Below, one piece after another: positions 23,101 to 32,400 of a stretch of 45,937 nucleotides of DNA. The position numbers and the translations under genes are program-made. Below the pieces are notes generated by a model. It was not told where the DNA came from. It did not search any database and worked only from the letters and a program-made list of their open reading frames with translations. This DNA comes from an uncultured Clostridia bacterium (GTDB taxonomy: Bacteria; Bacillota; Clostridia; Christensenellales; Borkfalkiaceae): assembly GCA_947589555.1 (NCBI GenBank), contig CANQAZ010000004.1:1-45937 (forward strand), written 5' to 3'. Within the stretch, counting starts at the first letter, position 1. Each line of letters opens with the position of its first letter.

Positions 23101-24104
23101 GCGGTGCATCCTTCAAAGGCGTAGTCGCCGATGGAAGTGATGGAGCCGGGCAGGAAGATCTGCGTCACCGTGGTGTTGCCGCGGAAGGCCGAAGGCGCAA
23201 TGGCCGTGACGGGCAGAGCCGCCGCGTCGCCGCTCTCCTGGTGGGTCGCGAGGATGGAGAAGCGCGTCGTGCCCGAAGGGATCTCGGCCTTGAAGCCGGT
23301 AACGGTGTAGGCGTCGCCGTTCTTTTCGTAGGTGAAGTAATCCACATACTCCCCTTCCTGCTTGCCGCATTCGCAGAAGCCGCCGTTGAATTCATGGTCT
23401 TCCTTTGCCGTCGCCACGCCGCACTTTTCGCAGATCTGCCAGTGCTGGGCGTCGTTCGATTCGTAGAGGTCGCCGAACACGTGCGCCTCTTTGGCCGAAA
23501 CATAACCGCAATCGGGGCAGACTTGCCAGTGTTGGTTGCCCTCTTTTTCGTAGGAATCGGGCGTGGTGCCGTAGGTGTGAGGCGTGCGGCTGCCCGCTTC
23601 CTCCTGCCCGCAGAAGATGCAAACGCGCCAGTGCTCCGAATCGTCGATGGTATCTTCGGTGTACCGATACACGTGGCCGGGGGATTGGATGGTATCCATA
23701 TCCTTTACGTCGCCGCAACGGGAGCACTTGTAATAATCGGTCACGCCGTCCGCCGTGCAGGAGGCGGGAGTGCCCGCTTGCAACTGCCAATCGTGCCCGA
23801 GCGGGGCCGATTCGTAGGTATAGGAATACCCGCAGGAGCAGGTCCGCGTGATGGTGGTGCCCGCAGTGCAGGTCTCCTCGCCCTCTTTCTCCTCGGTAAA
23901 GTTGTGAGGCTTTACGTCGCCTTTGAGCCAATCGTGCTCGCAGGTGGCGTCGTGCCAGTGATTTTGCGCATCATAGGACCATGCGGAGGAATACTCGTGC
24001 TTGTGTTCGGCCGGGAGTTCGGGATTGCCGCCGCAAGCCGCAAAGCACATCGCCGCCGCGGCCGTCAAAGAAACGATTGCAAAAATTTTCTTAAAATGTT
24101 TCAT
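20190..24104 (-). CDS. Large lipoprotein with Cys/His repeats, BspA-type leucine-rich repeats and Ig-like domains
   Basis: 1304 residues. The signal peptide ends in a lipobox, CFAAC (lipidated C24). Residues ~35-250 hold repeated H..HW..C..CG units (HWRVCIFCG, HWQVCPDCG, HWQICEKCG) that may bind metal. Residues ~295-545 are BspA-like leucine-rich repeats (SAFRGNTTVTQIFLPGSI, YAFEGCTALQAVNLP, MFKNCTNLEQI). Residues ~565-1080 look like several Ig-like beta-sandwiches. The last ~200 (from GVIFLRDGIANGGASW) look like a concanavalin-type beta-jelly-roll carbohydrate-binding module. No catalytic motif is recognised, so it is probably a surface glycan-binding protein. It lies 12 bp after the GH43 gene, with AAGGAG before the ATG. 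Confidence 0.8.
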   Translation of the reverse strand: MKHFKKIFAIVSLTAAAAMCFAACGGNPELPAEHKHEYSSAWSYDAQNHWHDATCEHDWLKGDVKPHNFTEEKEGEETCTAGTTITRTCSCGYSYTYESAPLGHDWQLQAGTPASCTADGVTDYYKCSRCGDVKDMDTIQSPGHVYRYTEDTIDDSEHWRVCIFCGQEEAGSRTPHTYGTTPDSYEKEGNQHWQVCPDCGYVSAKEAHVFGDLYESNDAQHWQICEKCGVATAKEDHEFNGGFCECGKQEGEYVDYFTYEKNGDAYTVTGFKAEIPSGTTRFSILATHQESGDAAALPVTAIAPSAFRGNTTVTQIFLPGSITSIGDYAFEGCTALQAVNLPDSLTTLGTRDYQVFNGCSALQHITLPAAITQIGANMFKNCTNLEQITVKGHVTSIDTQAFYGCTKLGDVSITGSLTYVGQRAFAESGLLALRLTMATGGRIAEGAFTNCAKLQTLTITGGLNYFSAPVLKGCNKLQTLTLPFVGSHADAAQAVNTDFGYIFGAAGEGYAIPATLETVNVKGGTVAIGAFANCGALTVNADAEVEVMTKTFAGYTGTFNWNGTLPGPTLTGVSVNKSACMTEEEVTLSYTAAPAYGAPNETTVTVTVTKDGQAAVVGTDYTVEGQVYTFKTAGTFTLTVTATYNGITSDPMTATVTVDVPGPNLSEIGASGTSYESGACNIGDAITLTFTYDGGADTTLRYTVKKNGTEAAASDYELDQTAKTITFNTAGVFVVEVQATRNGKTEIKDITITASDPNANKPHISGFTASTDTLEEGAATGATLTTNVTFDEGDGESGRSYYVEVKEMGGSDYVNADSSYYEITDNVFKAKVAGEYRIKVTVSGTQGGMSTFDTPVTINVTPVDLEGKLSVSAEKLTNGWVRVATGGNQTIEYSTDGAYIGGYTVGVVATNGAQVSEGDGAAISVSLAEPNTSVVTVTLTHKNIPDTTYSFDIRVSFVTDVAGAPVLGEDPFGGMTDELLNSTGLQLDYNVTDKAADGTQLDVSAVTFAQVANDTGKTLTIEHIAGVEGQPYYMILEDFSDGHTTGNVSVKLTATQDGKSAAATKSFKVTALSDPSKSDGMNAYLDKVMASKGGRGAIDAEGDAGLMKRKIRESSVFTQEGIVFLRDGIANGGASWEDSFAATVGGTYDNFQIDFTMQVIKRITSGNDNNRASIVINYRGSRFGDWIGGGDTVLYVDGSGNELQVSEDLNGKQETTWEGSAGKPDANRLVHFRMTHTVSGGKAWFDWTWSYDGTEGSYNALFKYNYASTTENGQNGSKIHSMHFRYTQGSFSLGNFKVTNLDGE

Positions 24105-24116
24105 CGCTTTTTCTCC

Positions 24117-25934
24117 TTATCCCCTACTCGCGGTATCCGTGGTGTAGAGCCGAGCCGCTTCGGCGTCAGGCATTGCGTAATCGTAAACGCGGAAACTATC
24201 AAGCGTCATGTTCGAGTACTCGCTATTGGCACTCCAATTTGCTCTGCCGAGGTAAACGGTCGGCGTTTGGCCGAGGACATCCAAAAGACTTGCCGTTGTG
24301 GCGGTCGTCGCCCTGTTGCTCGAATCGTTTTTGAGTTGCCCGTTGATAAACACCTTTGTGGTGGCTTTGCCGTAAACAATGGTGATGTAGAGCCATTCAT
24401 TCGAGGGAACGCCGACCTGGTAGGAATCGGGTTCGTTGTTGTTTCTGCCCCGCAAGTACCTTTCGCAAGCGATCGTACCCTTATCCTTGAAGAGGGCGCC
24501 GATATATTTTTCGTTGGTATAATTTTGTTCGTTATTATTGGACGCGGCATAGAAGATCCAACTGTTATTGTCGGCATTGTTCTGTTTTACGACAAAGGAG
24601 ACCGTGAGATTTTCTTTGCCCGCAAGCACCGCGCCGTCGACCGAAATATAATTTCCGCTTCCGTTGATGACCGCCGCTTTGCCGCCGTTCAAGCCTTCGG
24701 TATAAGTAATCGTACCGTTTGCCGTAGCGGTATAACTGCCCGTGACCGCCGTCGGGTTCTCATTATCGAAGCCGAGTTCATAAATGAGGCTCCCCTTCGT
24801 CTTATCGCCGGTGCCGTACGCCTCGTTCAATTGGTCATATTCGGCCTGCGTGATGGGAATGACGGAGCCGTGACGGAACTTTACGCCGTTGAAGTTGAAA
24901 GCCGTGCCGGGGGTAAATACGCCACCGGCGAGGTCATCTGTTTCATAGGGGGCATACCCGGCGCTTGCGCCGTAATGATCGAGAAGCAAGCAGACCTTAT
25001 CCTGCCCGTTGAGTTGATAGAGGGTCGGGCCTTCGTAGCCGCCCATCTCATAATAGGCCTTTCCGTCTACCCGATAGGTGGAAACCATTTCAAAATCGCC
25101 ATCGATGGAATTGCCCTTCTCCATATACACCCAGTTATAGGGATTCCCTTCGGTCTTGGAGAAGCGGTAATAGGTCCCGTTCGCCTCGTCGTAGTAGAAC
25201 GTCGTATCGATGGTGCTATCTTTCCGTTCGATGTACACTTCGGGCTCGGTAAAGTGTTCAAAGTCCGTGGTGTAACTGCGATAGATGCGATAGATCCAAT
25301 CGGTCGACCCCGTCGCCTTGTCGCCGACGATGGAAGCCCAGAACACCATGTACTTATTTTGCACGTTATCCCAAATCGTTTCGGGAGCCCACACGTCGAG
25401 CGCGTGATAGGAACTGCCCACATCGATCGCGCTTGCTTCGCTCCAATCGGTGAGGCTTGTGCCCTTCCACACGATGATGTTTTGGCTACCGGTCGTCTGC
25501 GGGTTTTGCGGTGCGGTCCAACCGCCACGGTGGTAGATGGAAAGATCGGTGGCGACGATGTAGAAATCGCCGTTCTGACCGCGGATGATGTGGGGATCGC
25601 GCACGCCTTGCTCACCGAGCGTGCTCTTCAAAATGGGCTTATTGTTGTTGAGCGTCTGCCAATTTGTGCCGTCCTCCGAAATGGAGAAATAAATCTGCTC
25701 CTGGTCGGCCGTCGATTCATTCCCCACGAAGTGCACGAACAGATAGGCGGCATACGGGTCCGCCGCCGCGGGAGTTGCCTCCGCCGCGGCCGTTGTTTGC
25801 GTGCCCGCCTCACCGAGGGGATCCGCAAGGGAGCCCGTTTTGCCCGTCACCGCTCCGGCGACGCAAATGCTCCCCGCGAGGATCGACGCGATAAGCACGC
25901 TCCCGACTGCCGCTCCTGCCAGTTTTTTGATCAT
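24117..25934 (-). CDS. Secreted GH43-type glycosidase with C-terminal LamG-like domain
   Basis: 605 residues. An N-terminal hydrophobic signal (GSVLIASILAGSICVAGA) indicates export. The five-bladed propeller of clan GH-F is suggested by VRDPHI (D113, probable base), DVWAPETIWD (D180, pKa modulator) and EMGGYEGPT (E301, probable acid). Residues ~390-600 form a LamG/concanavalin-like module (GSLIYELGFDN, VSFVVKQ, VYLGRANW, DSFRVYDYAM). GH43 enzymes include arabinofuranosidases, xylosidases and galactanases. The canonical Asp base argues against subfamily 24 exo-beta-1,3-galactanases, which lack it. An arabinose- or galactose-releasing role would suit the locus; specificity is not shown. It follows the AraC gene by 26 bp. 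Confidence 0.85.
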   Translation of the reverse strand: MIKKLAGAAVGSVLIASILAGSICVAGAVTGKTGSLADPLGEAGTQTTAAAEATPAAADPYAAYLFVHFVGNESTADQEQIYFSISEDGTNWQTLNNNKPILKSTLGEQGVRDPHIIRGQNGDFYIVATDLSIYHRGGWTAPQNPQTTGSQNIIVWKGTSLTDWSEASAIDVGSSYHALDVWAPETIWDNVQNKYMVFWASIVGDKATGSTDWIYRIYRSYTTDFEHFTEPEVYIERKDSTIDTTFYYDEANGTYYRFSKTEGNPYNWVYMEKGNSIDGDFEMVSTYRVDGKAYYEMGGYEGPTLYQLNGQDKVCLLLDHYGASAGYAPYETDDLAGGVFTPGTAFNFNGVKFRHGSVIPITQAEYDQLNEAYGTGDKTKGSLIYELGFDNENPTAVTGSYTATANGTITYTEGLNGGKAAVINGSGNYISVDGAVLAGKENLTVSFVVKQNNADNNSWIFYAASNNNEQNYTNEKYIGALFKDKGTIACERYLRGRNNNEPDSYQVGVPSNEWLYITIVYGKATTKVFINGQLKNDSSNRATTATTASLLDVLGQTPTVYLGRANWSANSEYSNMTLDSFRVYDYAMPDAEAARLYTTDTASRG

Positions 25935-25960
25935 TTTGGTTCCTCCTTATTTTTCTTGGA

Positions 25961-26845
25961 TCAACGAAAGTCGATGTTATGTTCTTTCAGCCAGCCGTAC
26001 GGGTCCTCCGCCGTTTTGCTTGCGCGATATTCCCGCGGGCTCATGCCCTTGTACTTTTTGAACAGGCGCGAAAAATACAATCTATCCTCCACGCCCACTC
26101 CGTAGGCGATCTCCCCGATGGGCGCGTTGGTCGATTTCAGCATGGTGCATGCCGCGGACACGCGGAACCGGTTGAGATATACGAGGGGAGACATTCCCAC
26201 AAGTTCGGAGAAGAGCACCATCATGCGCCCCACCGAAATGTGGTTTTGCGTGGCGATCTCCTGCACCGTCAGTTGCAGACGGTAGTTGTTGTTCATGTAG
26301 GTGATGATATCGCGCACGTGCCGTTGCTTGACGGAATAGTACCCGCGCTCCTGCTTTTTGCCCGCGTGACGGGTGATCAGTTGCGAGATGATCAGCAAAA
26401 AGTACGCCGAGCACTTGATTTGTTGTACTTCGCTTGCATCGTAAGCATCGTAAACGGACTTCAACAGGTCCATATACGCGGTGAGATCGGAAAGGTGGCG
26501 GAAGGGTTTTTCGGGGGTCAGCCCGCAGGGGGCGAACAGCGATTCCACGTCATTGCAACTGAAATCGACCCAGATATAGGACCACGGATTGTTCGCCACG
26601 GGATAATATTCGTACTCGTGGTTGGCGTAGAGCAGAAAGATATCCCCCTTCGTAAGGGTGACCATCTGCCCATCGGCATACAAAACGCCGCTCCCGTAGA
26701 TGACAAAATGCAGGGAAGAATAGCGGTCCCACTTGCGTGCTTCGTGTCTCTTTTTGGGGTCGCAATGCTCCTGCCCCACCCGTTGTATTTTCAGGGATAG
26801 GTCCTTATCGGAAAGCGCACCCCCCCCCAATTCGAGTTGTAACAT
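25961..26845 (-). CDS. AraC-family transcriptional regulator
   Basis: 294 residues. It has a cupin-like N-terminal domain (DRYSSLHFVIYGSG, LTKGDIFLLYANHEYEY) and a C-terminal AraC double helix-turn-helix (EIATQNHISVGRMMVLFSEL, IGEIAYGVGVEDRLYFSRLF, KYKGMSPREYR). The start at 26845 is chosen for the AAGGGAG site upstream; the longer frame reads back through an inverted repeat. Co-directional with and 26 bp from the GH43 gene, it probably activates the polysaccharide genes on sensing a sugar released from the substrate. Confidence 0.92.
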   Translation of the reverse strand: MLQLELGGGALSDKDLSLKIQRVGQEHCDPKKRHEARKWDRYSSLHFVIYGSGVLYADGQMVTLTKGDIFLLYANHEYEYYPVANNPWSYIWVDFSCNDVESLFAPCGLTPEKPFRHLSDLTAYMDLLKSVYDAYDASEVQQIKCSAYFLLIISQLITRHAGKKQERGYYSVKQRHVRDIITYMNNNYRLQLTVQEIATQNHISVGRMMVLFSELVGMSPLVYLNRFRVSAACTMLKSTNAPIGEIAYGVGVEDRLYFSRLFKKYKGMSPREYRASKTAEDPYGWLKEHNIDFR

Positions 26846-26864
26846 TTCCGTCTCCCTTCTGCGT

Positions 26865-26910
26865 GCCCAAAGGGCAACCGCATGCGGTATGGGCGGTTGC
26901 CCATACCGCA
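26865..26910 (-). promoter_or_regulatory. Overlapping, mutually exclusive inverted repeats upstream of the AraC gene
   Basis: One perfect 12-bp hairpin (26883-26894 with 26899-26910, loop GGTT) competes with a perfect 10-bp one (26872-26881 with 26893-26902); a small GCCC-AAA-GGGC hairpin lies at 26865-26875. They sit between the stop at 26921 and the araC start at 26845. No U-run follows on the minus strand, so this may be a processing or attenuation site, or DNA-level operators, rather than a simple terminator. Confidence 0.5.
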
Positions 26911-26920
26911 AACCTATTGC

Positions 26921-29410
26921 TTACGATTTTTTCTTGGTAACGATAACGGTAACGATGACCGCCGCCGCGGCGAGCGCAAGGCCGCCGAGCCCCACGCCGA
27001 GACCTACGCCGAGCGCAAGGGTGTTATCCGAACCGCCTCCGCCCGCGATCACGCCGACATTGCTCGCGCTGAAATCGCTCTTTTCCACGTTGAGCGCAAA
27101 CATTTCGGTGGAGCCGTCTGCGGTGAGCACGGTGATCACATACATGCCGGGATCGTAAACATCCATCACGTTGCCGTCGGCAATGGTCATCTTCGAAATG
27201 CCGTCCTCCATCAACTGGTAAGCCGTAACGGAGTAAACAACGTAATTCGCGCTGTCGCCGAAGGAATAGCGGAGTTGCCTCCTATCGTACGACTTGCGCA
27301 CGACGGTGGTGACGGGATCGTCGCTCACGCGGAGGGAGGAAGTTGCCGTCTGGCCCGCGGCCGTCGTCACCGAAACGGTGTATTCACCCGTCTTGGTGAA
27401 GGTGACGGTGGCGGGAGCCTCCGCGGCGGAGTTGATCTCCTTGCCGTCCATGTAGAGGCGGTACTCCGTAACGGGAGCAACGGCATTCACCTCCAACGAC
27501 ACGTGGTACTCCCCTTTCTTCCAGCCTGCGGCGGAGGGAAGAAGGGTAACGGTGGGCGCGGCGCTATCGATGGTGGAAACGGTGATCGTCTCCGAATAGG
27601 TGACGCCGAGCCCGGAGGTGACGACGATGTAATAGACGCCGTTCTCCTCCGCTTCGAAGGTGCCTTGCAGTTTGTAGGGACGGTCGAGGGTGATCACGTG
27701 CTCCTCGCCGTACTCGCCGAGGCGGTAGGCCCATTGGGCGATGCCGCTATCCGCCTGCGCCTCCACGCCGACGACCACTTTGCCCGTGGTGTAGCCCTGC
27801 GTGAGGATGGTGGCGGAAAATTCCTCGATATCGGTGATAGAGACGAGCAAGCCCGCGCCTGCGCCGCCCGCCGTTACCTGCACGACGCGGAACTGGGCGA
27901 CGGGGAACACTTCTCCCCACTCCACGGTATAGGAGCCGTCTTCGGCGATCTTTGCGCCGTCCACGACCTCTTCATAGAGGAGTTGGTAGGGCTTCGCCTC
28001 GTTGTAGAGGCGGAGGGTAGCGCCCGCGGTCATGCCGCCCGTGAGGGTGATGGAGGTATCCTCCATGCCCACCATCGAGGGGCCCTTGACGTCCGCGGCG
28101 GCCGCGGCGACTTCGGTGGACATGTTCTGCACCGCGATGAAGCAAAGGGTGGGCTCGTTCTGGTCGCCGACCTGCGTCATGTGGATATCCACTTTGCCGT
28201 TTCCGTCGGCTTCGATGTTTTCAAACACCGAAAAACTCTTCGCGCCGGGGATGCGCAACGTCTCCTGCCCTGCGAGCGTCTGCCCGTTGAAGGTGATGTT
28301 GACGGTACGCGCATGCCAGTGGGAAAGGGTGCCGAACCAAACGCGGTATTTGCCGCCGGGCGTGAGGTCGGAGAGCATGTAGCCCATTTCGTGATAACCG
28401 AAATCGTTGCCCGTCCACTCGTAGGAGTTATACGGGAAAGAAGCGTTGTTCGCCGCACCGTGGCCGTGCTTGCCTGCATCCGAATAAATGCCCCAGTCGC
28501 CGCCCTGCGTCGTCTGTTGGTCGGGCGTGCCGTTGTTGATGAGTTGGTCGCCGAAGTGATCGAACACCGTCTGGTTGTAGTCGTAATATTGGTCGATGGC
28601 GGTGAGATCGTTCGGCCACTTGGGCTCCACCTCGGTGGAGGAGCCGCAGTTGATGAAGTAGATGAGGTCATCGGGCATGGTGATGACGTGGCGGGTGACG
28701 GGGATGGAGACGTCGCCGGCGATGATCGTGCCTTCGAGTTCAATGGTGGTGAAATTCACATTGACGCCCGTGCCGGCGTTGATCTCGCCGTACTCGATGT
28801 CGAGTTCGGCCGTCGTGCCGTCCGAATAGTAGCCCGTTGCGTTTTCGAGGGCGGGCTCCACGGGTGCGCCGTAACTTATCACTTGCCCCGCGGTGTAATC
28901 GGCCGTCATCAGCACCTTGCTGTTCTGCGCCGCAACGAGCACGCCGCACAGCGCGCCGTCATATTCGACCGCAACCGACGTTCCCGTCAGCGCTTTATCG
29001 ACTTTTACGACGGTGTTGCCGCTCTTGCCGGCGAGGGAGACCTCCTCGCCGCCGACTTTGAGCGTTTTGCCCGTCTCGGCTTTGAGCGCAACGGCGATCT
29101 GATAGGTGCCCGCACCCGAAACCGACATGGTGTAGGTCGCGCCCGTCGCGGAGGAGCCGAACAGGGTATCCCCTTCCGTTACGGCGCCCGCCGCGGTGGC
29201 CTCTGCGCCCTTTTGGGTGAGGCCGAGGAGGGCGTCGGTGGCGGAGGCGGCTTCGGATGCGCCCACGTTGACAAACGCTTCGTAGGAAACATCCCCTGCG
29301 GCAAACACTTGGGCGTCAGCCGTCCGCGTGGCAAGGGCCGCGCCGCCGATGCAAACGACGGAAATGCCCGAAAGAAGAACGATCAAGCCCTTTTTGGTCA
29401 TGCTTTTCAT
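26921..29410 (-). CDS. Membrane-anchored extracellular glycan-binding/adhesin-like protein
   Basis: 829 residues. The N-terminal signal (GLIVLLSGISVVCIGGAALA) exports it. A module from about 255 to 430 begins FINCGSSTEVEPKWPND and ends LCFIAVQN; it resembles malectin-like/galactose-binding folds and a module in the GH30 protein (YFADCGTSN). Beta-rich, Ig-like repeats follow (~430-780). The C-terminus is a Gly/Ala/Val-rich membrane helix and KKKS tail, so it is held by a transmembrane anchor, not a sortase motif. No catalytic residues are recognised. Its ATG overlaps the GH30 stop (ATGA, 29407-29410), so the two are translationally coupled. Confidence 0.75.
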   Translation of the reverse strand: MKSMTKKGLIVLLSGISVVCIGGAALATRTADAQVFAAGDVSYEAFVNVGASEAASATDALLGLTQKGAEATAAGAVTEGDTLFGSSATGATYTMSVSGAGTYQIAVALKAETGKTLKVGGEEVSLAGKSGNTVVKVDKALTGTSVAVEYDGALCGVLVAAQNSKVLMTADYTAGQVISYGAPVEPALENATGYYSDGTTAELDIEYGEINAGTGVNVNFTTIELEGTIIAGDVSIPVTRHVITMPDDLIYFINCGSSTEVEPKWPNDLTAIDQYYDYNQTVFDHFGDQLINNGTPDQQTTQGGDWGIYSDAGKHGHGAANNASFPYNSYEWTGNDFGYHEMGYMLSDLTPGGKYRVWFGTLSHWHARTVNITFNGQTLAGQETLRIPGAKSFSVFENIEADGNGKVDIHMTQVGDQNEPTLCFIAVQNMSTEVAAAAADVKGPSMVGMEDTSITLTGGMTAGATLRLYNEAKPYQLLYEEVVDGAKIAEDGSYTVEWGEVFPVAQFRVVQVTAGGAGAGLLVSITDIEEFSATILTQGYTTGKVVVGVEAQADSGIAQWAYRLGEYGEEHVITLDRPYKLQGTFEAEENGVYYIVVTSGLGVTYSETITVSTIDSAAPTVTLLPSAAGWKKGEYHVSLEVNAVAPVTEYRLYMDGKEINSAAEAPATVTFTKTGEYTVSVTTAAGQTATSSLRVSDDPVTTVVRKSYDRRQLRYSFGDSANYVVYSVTAYQLMEDGISKMTIADGNVMDVYDPGMYVITVLTADGSTEMFALNVEKSDFSASNVGVIAGGGGSDNTLALGVGLGVGLGGLALAAAAVIVTVIVTKKKS

Positions 29411-32400
29411 CCGTTTTTCCTCCTCTTAATGATGATGAGGGTGCAAGCGATGCCCGCCGCAACGACGGCCGCGCAACCGATCGCAATGCCTGCGTACATG
29501 AGGCCGGAGAGGTCGTTTCCGCCCGTGCCGCCGATCGAGGCGCTATCCCCCGCTCCACCGCCTGCGGCGGCGGAAGAGACGTAGAGCACGACAAGTTCGC
29601 GCTCGGCGCCGCTTGCGATGTCGAGGTAATATTTGCCCGCTTTTTCGGCTTTGAGGTCTTCAAGCGGAGTCTCATCGCCCGCGCGGTAGAGGGCGGTCTT
29701 CATTTCGGCGCGCGCTTTGGGCGCAACGTTCACAACGCCGTCCTCGCCCACGGTGACGGTTGCAAGGTTGGCCTTTTCCGCGCCGTAGGTGACGTAATAA
29801 ACCGCTCTTTCGGTGCTCACGTTGAGCCCGTTGACGAAGTAGACCTCGTATTTGCCTTCTTCGTTGAGGGAGAACGCGTCATTTTCGGTGATCTCCCGCG
29901 TTTCGCCGTTGAAGGAGAGGTAGAGCGTGCCGCCGGAGACCGCGCTTGCGGCGTAGCCGACGGTGAGGCCGTTTGCCGAGAAGCCGACCGTAAGATCGAG
30001 TTCGGGAGCCGCCTTATCGATGTTGGAAACTGTGACGGTGCGCTCGTAGAGGAAGCCCGCGGGGGTTTTGACGGTCACGGTGTGCTCGCCGTTTTCGGTG
30101 GCGGTGAAGGTGTACTTGCCTTCGCCGTTGGCAGTGGCGGGAACGCCGTCGATGGCAACGGAGACCGCCTCGCCGCTCTTGGCGGCGGGAGCAAGGGTCA
30201 CAGTCACATCGCCGTCCGTCCACGCTTCCGTGCTGTACGAAGCGTTGAGGTCGAGCGCATCGATGTTGGCCACTTCGAAATTCTTTTGAATGGTGTACCC
30301 GCCCGAAACAAGGGTAACGGTGTATTGGCCGTTGACCGTTGCGCGGAAGAAGAAGCCTTCCATGAGGTTGTAATTCACATGGTCGGGAGTGGTGAGGGTG
30401 AGGGAGGTCACGGGGAACTCCGTCTGCGGCACAAAGCGCACTTCGGAGGCCGTGCCATCCTGCACATAATCCTCTCCCACGAGAACTTCGATGTCGGGCA
30501 CGGCGGGCGCCGCCTCGAACGAAATTTCAAGAACCGCGGAAAGTTCCTTGCCGGCGGCGACCTGCATGAATTTCAGTTCGGTAACATCCCTGCCGATGGT
30601 CAACTCGCCGAGGTCCAAGACCTCCGTGGCCGCCGAGGGTTTGAAGTGTTTGAGAAGCATGCCGCCGTCATCGACCACGTAGACGTAACCCTCCGTATCG
30701 AGGCCGCCGAGCGTCACTTTGGAGTCGGACGTGAGCGCCGTCATATCCGCCGTGATGGTGTTCTCTTCCGGAAGTCCGTCCGCACCTCCCCACACCTTGA
30801 TGTAGGCAAGAGGCGCTTTCCCTCCCGTCCCCTGGGTGATCGTCAAAAGAAGTACGCCGCTACTATTTGCCGTCGTGGAGGCGATCAGAGGCGCATGCCC
30901 TACCCCTTCCGCAGTCACGGTCCCGAGAGAGGCAGAGTTGGCCGATACATCAAACGTACGCGTGCCGCCCCAACTTCCCATACTGCCGCCGACTTCGACT
31001 TTAAGGGGTTCGTTCGGATCAAAGCCCGAAAACCGATAATCGTTGTAGCCATCGATCTCGCGGAAGGATTCCGCGGGATTGGAGGAATCGGCCCAGAACG
31101 TATTTTGCATGACGTCTATACTCGTGGTGCAACCCCACTGCGCTCTATCCCCGTCTTGACCTTCGCTCCACTTCCTGTCCTTCGTCGTGGTCTGTTTGGT
31201 GCCGATATTGCCCGCCACGTCATCGGGAGGATTGTTGCCGGTGTAGCCGACGTCGACGTTGTAGTAGAGCGGCGAGGAGCCCTCCTGTTTCCAGGCATAG
31301 TTTTCCTGCAATACGATGCCGGGATAGTCCTCATGCGTGAGGTAAACCTTCGCCGTCGTGCCTACGTTGAGGGAGCCCGCGTTCATCGTATAGGAAACTT
31401 TGTCCGCTCCCACTTGATAGGAGGCCGTCGTATTGTCGGAGAGATAGAGATTGTAGGTGTCGGCCGCAAGAAGGGTCGCGATATCTCCGTCGCGGTCGAG
31501 TTTCTTCCCGGTCGAAGTGCTGTACCTGTTGAGGGTGGAGGTGCCGTCCGCATAGAGCGGGAGTTTGGCCTCCTCGTCCGCAATGATGATGAGGGAGAGA
31601 ACGGGATTCCCCTGCTCGGCGTCGTTCTTTTCCACCGTGACGGCGATCTCGCCATCCTCGGCCAACGTCACCGTTTTGTACAGCGCGCAGTAGGAGAGAG
31701 CGCTGACCGTGGCGGCCTCCTCTTGGCCGTTGACGGTCGCCTTTTCCACGCGCGTGCCCCAACCGCTGCTGTTGCCGCCGAAGAAGCCGAGCGTAACGCG
31801 GTAGGTCCCCGCGGGCACTTCGAATTTGTATTCGATGGCCTGCTCATTGGTCTTTTCTAAGGCCATGACGGAACTCATCGCTTCATCCGTGCCGAAGTAG
31901 CCGGTTTCGCCCGCGTTCTGCAAGGTGTTGGTGTAGCCCCACTTCTTGCCGGAGAGGAGATCCTCGCCGTACGCCTGGTCGGAAACGGACTGCAAGGAGC
32001 CGCGCGCCGCGCCCGTTGCAATGCTTGCGGGGTTGCTCGTGCCGCAGTCGGCAAAGTAGAGCACGCCTTCCGCCGCTTCGGGGAGTTTTGCCATCTTTAC
32101 GGCGTATTCGGTCGAATAGATGATCTCGGACCCCTTCTTTGCGCAGAGGCGGAGCCGTACGTTGCTATAATTGACGCCGTTGATGACGCCTTCGGTGACC
32201 GCCTCGTCATACGCGGCGCCCGCGGTGGCCGTCCACTCCTCGGAAGAGGTATTCGCATATTCCGCATAGACGGTATAGGTCTCATCGAGCCCTACCGCGG
32301 AGTACGTATATTTGATGCGGTCGCCCGCGCCCGTCGCGCTTGTGATGGAAATGGTCTTATCCGCAACCGAAGTATCGTCCGGCGTGGTGTAAAGGCGGAC

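Noticed and set aside
24117-25934. Naming the GH43 enzyme an exo-beta-1,3-galactanase (GH43 subfamily 24)
   Set aside because: It would suit the locus, but the protein keeps the canonical Asp base (VRDPHI), which that subfamily lacks as I recall, so specificity is left open.
20124-26105. A 1993-codon open frame on the plus strand opposite the lipoprotein, GH43 and AraC genes
   Set aside because: It is antisense to three genes with clear domains, signal peptides and ribosome sites. Its product is Arg/Val/Ala-rich without recognisable folds, typical of the antisense frame of GC-rich coding DNA.
26882-32000. Long plus-strand open frames (900 and 592 codons) opposite the anchored surface proteins
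   Set aside because: Same reasoning: shadows of strongly supported minus-strand genes, with biased low-complexity composition.
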